Source of the DNA: Mycoplasmataceae bacterium
GTDB lineage: Bacteria; Bacillota_I; Bacilli_A; Mycoplasmatales; Hepatoplasmataceae
Assembly (NCBI GenBank): GCA_013214845.1
Contig: JABSQC010000021.1
Span: 1 to 8,566, forward strand
Length of the DNA stretch: 8,566 nucleotides
Reading direction: 5' to 3'
Shown: positions 5,970-8,566 of the stretch, piece by piece
Numbering within the stretch: the first letter of the stretch is position 1
Layout: each line of letters begins with the position of its first letter
Program-made: the position numbers and the translations under genes
The notes under the pieces: generated by a model
The model's input: the letters and a program-made list of their open reading frames with translations, nothing else
Databases searched by the model: none
Told to the model about the DNA's origin: nothing

Positions 5970-8566
5970 CTAAGCAATAGATTCCTTATCTATTTTTGCT
6001 GTGTTATATAAGTATATCTTATATGTATAAATGAATAATATTAGAGCAAAAATGGCGAATACTAAGGCAAGAATAGCTGGTGTTGATAACAATATAGATA
6101 TAGGGAATGTTCCAGCAACAATTCCAAGGCCAGTTGAAATTAAACCAAGAACATATTTTGAAATTAATAATCCTATAACTATAGATATTGAATACACTAA
6201 TATATTGTATGCATCTGATACAAATATAGACTTAGAGCCTCACCCAATGGATTTAAGTATGTTAATTTCTTTCTTAGAGCTATTTATATAAATACTCAAC
6301 ATTAAAGCTAATAATAATGTTGAGACAATTAAACCCAGTATAAATAATGCATTGACTAAACTTTGTTTACTTTCTAAAAGAGGATAAGTGAATTTATATA
6401 TAACTTTGTCAACATATATTCCAATATTTTCTGTTTTTAAAAATGTAGTTGATATTAAATCAATATAGCTACCATTAAATGCCTGTATATTATATAAGAA
6501 GTCAGTAGTCAATAATTTTCCTATTAATAACTTAATGTTTGATCTACCTTCCATAGATGAAGCATTAACTACACCTAATAACCTAGTTGGGTCAGTTGGG
6601 TTTATAGATGATGAAGGTGTGTAATTTAAACCATTTTGGTATTTATAAACACTTATGTAAAAATCATTTATAAAGAATGAATTAGTTACCATTCTTCCAT
6701 CTATTAGTCTAAGTAAAACAACTTCAATTTTACCAACTGCTGTGTTAGTTTCACCTAAGGTTGGCGGGTTCTTAAGATTATAAGGAAGATTGCCCCCTAA
6801 TTCATCACCATCTTTAACATAGTTTAATTTATATACATCAGGTTCTATATTCTTCATTGCATAGTACATATATTCGTTATACCAATCAATTATTTGATTT
6901 TGATATACAACTCCATCTGCTGTAAATTTACCTTTGTCTCTACCTCTTGAAACAACAACTTCATCATTTGGTATAGAACCATTACCTGGAACAGTCAATG
7001 AACTAAAGTTTAGCGAATTAATAGCTAATATAATGTCTCCTATATTACCTAAAGATATATTGTCAATTTGACTAATTGCATAAATTAGGTTATCTATTCT
7101 TTGATAATTTTTATTTGAAATAATTTTGTCTGAATTATTTACATCAAATTTATATTTTTTTGAACTTGTTTCACCACTAACTAATTCAAATAAATTAAAT
7201 GAAAGTGTTTCACTAAATAAATTTGAGTTACCAAAGCTTCCACCTACATCTTCTTTAACTCTAATTCCAACAGATAGTGTTTTAAATGATTCACTAACAT
7301 CACCCGATTTAGAAATTAAACCATTTCCGTCTTTATTTGTAAATCCTCTGGTTAACATATTGTTATTATTTGAATTTACTGGTTTATTAGAATGTTCAAC
7401 AATATTACCAGTAGATTCATCATATGATTGGTTATACATGAAGTCAGGGTCATCAATGGGTATTAAAGTACCAAAGTAATTAACTGGAACATTAACTTCA
7501 TCATAAACATAGAATTGTGAATATATTTGGAAATCGGTTTCATTTGGTGCAAATAAATCTTTACCATGCTTATTGAAATCTATACCATCTATTACATCAC
7601 CTTTATGTATAGTCCCTTTTGACTCTGCTTGTGGTACTAGTATCGGTATCTTACCATCGCTTTTACTTACTTCATTTAAGTAACCAGCATAATCAAAGTC
7701 AGGATTAACTTCTGACATATCTACATATTTGTCCATATCATTAGAACTCATTAAAAATACAGGTCCAATATTTTTGCTTCCATTTACTTTATCATATATA
7801 CATTTTTGAGTACTAGGGTCATAAGGTATGTAGAATGAACCATTATTAGGTTCGATATCCACATGTCCTGTGTATGTACAGTAACTTGTTTCATTAGAAT
7901 AATTATTTACTTTTCCTGGCCCAGGGATATAATGATTCCCTGTTGCTGTTGAAAATTCTTTAAGTTTTGTTCTAAATGTGTAAGTTGATGAAATGTATTT
8001 ATTACCAATGTTGTCTAAAAAAACAAAGTAATAGCTGTATTCAGTATCTGGCAATAAGTTATCAAATGTAACTGTCAAAACACTATTTGCAGTATCGTTA
8101 TGTCAGTTTGGACTACTTTTATCATATTGCGTACTTCCAATATTTACATTTTCCAATTCTAAAGCTCTATTAGATGCTAATGAGTAGTCAATATTTAATC
8201 TATACTCATCATATGAATATTCTATAAGAGTTAGAGAGAACAAGTCTTCTAAGCTTACAGGTGCTGGATCTACATTAGGAGGATTTCCTGAATCAGGTCC
8301 TGTAGTAGGAGGTTTTTTATTAGGATTTACATTATTATCATCTGGATTAAAAGTTATATCAGAAGTATCCATTTTGTCTACTATGTAAGGTTTTTCTGCT
8401 TTAAGATTCTGTGTGTCTGCTCCCTGAATTATTCTTAAACTTACTTGACTATTATCTGTAACTTCAAAACCTAATGACAAGTATTTATTGTTTGTTTCAT
8501 GAATTCCCAATGTTGCAAGCTTATTATTATAATCTAAAGAATTTGTATTTATTGATTCTCATGTTG
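5970..8566 (-). CDS. Giant FtsX/MacB-type ABC transporter permease, C-terminal 864 aa (gene B, paralogue of gene A); cut by right window edge
   Basis: The frame is open from the right edge to the TAG at 5972-5970, with three TGA Trp codons and one TGG (6884-6882). The TGG lies in IIDWY, where gene A has TGA at the same place. Residue numbers here count from the first whole visible codon. The visible part matches gene A from about residue 816 to its end. In order it has a Pro/Asn-rich linker (about 73-102), a fibronectin-III-like segment (105-199), a cysteine pair C229/C255, a long Asn/Ser/Asp-rich extracellular region, then helices at about 739-759, 787-810 and 829-847. The coupling loop EINILKSIGW (766-775) is nearly identical to that of A. 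Conserved blocks include GNHYIPG, the IPILVP region and NNSDKIISN. The lysine-containing tail KIDKESIA matches the A tail KIDRESIN. If B is built like A, its N-terminal half with the first FtsX module lies beyond the edge. The start and promoter are not visible. Membrane location and family are well supported; cargo is unknown. Confidence 0.9.
7968..8252 (-). other. Fibronectin-III-like segment in permease B (visible residues about 105-199)
   Basis: This is the counterpart of the segment in gene A. It contains LTVTFDNLLPDTEYSYYF, a turn (DNIGN) and the closing strand SSTYTFRT. The hydrophobic strand, L-x-P-x-T-x-Y and T-F-x-T spacing match A almost residue for residue, so the segment is a conserved part of the ectodomain. 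The fold name remains a pattern-based guess. Confidence 0.5.
8259..8348 (-). other. Pro/Asn-rich low-complexity linker in permease B
   Basis: About 30 residues rich in Pro, Asn, Gly and Asp (for example NPNKKPPTTGPDSGNPP) join two ectodomain parts. It sits exactly where gene A has its Ser-Ser-Gly repeat linker (3100-3219). The two linkers differ in sequence and in repeat content while both flanks are conserved, which marks this as an unstructured, fast-changing hinge. Confidence 0.7.

Noticed and set aside
6198..6242. A frameshift or new gene start near the C-terminal end of gene B
   Set aside because: The frame is continuous through the TGA at 6242-6240, and the apparent start near 6197 is an internal GTG valine codon in TM8.
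1049..7479. Plus-strand open frames at 1049-1243, 2063-2269, 5448-5678, 6031-6291 and 7126-7479
   Set aside because: They lie antisense to well-supported coding sequence, show no recognisable family and no ribosome binding site, and are explained as shadows of the minus-strand genes.

Overview
The window reads as a piece of a mollicute (mycoplasma/spiroplasma/mesoplasma-type) chromosome. The DNA is strongly AT-rich, and the coding frames only make sense when TGA is read as tryptophan (genetic code 4). On that reading there are 17 in-frame TGA codons against one TGG. The sequence alone does not fix the genus.

Everything is on the minus strand, so transcription runs from high to low coordinates. 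Three genes fill almost the whole window. At the right, 8566-5970 is the C-terminal 864 residues of a giant FtsX/MacB-type ABC transporter permease (gene B, cut by the right edge). Next, 5877-814 is a complete second copy of the same kind of protein, 1687 residues (gene A). Last, 705-1 is the N-terminal 235 residues of the modification subunit (HsdM) of a type I restriction-modification system, cut by the left edge. The two gaps are short (92 bp and 108 bp). Each holds a terminator hairpin for the gene before it and a TATAAT box very close to the ATG of the gene after it. No stretch over 300 bases lacks a gene, and I saw no tRNA, rRNA, CRISPR array or insertion sequence.

A and B are tandem paralogues that align end to end over the shared part (about 872 versus 864 residues). 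Both have a very large extracellular domain containing a fibronectin-III-like segment and a single conserved cysteine pair. This is followed by three membrane helices with an FtsX-type coupling loop. Gene A as a whole has two FtsX modules in one chain plus one extra N-terminal helix. From memory, the architecture resembles the giant permeases found in mycoplasmas (the MG468 type of M. genitalium, encoded beside an ATPase). No ATPase is encoded here, so the motor must come from outside the window. The cargo is unknown.

The most notable points are the pair of giant cell-surface permeases, their conserved lone cysteine pair, a 9-bp in-frame tandem repeat that can change a linker length in A only, a poly-A/poly-T tract near the start of A, and two promoters that appear to produce leaderless mRNAs.
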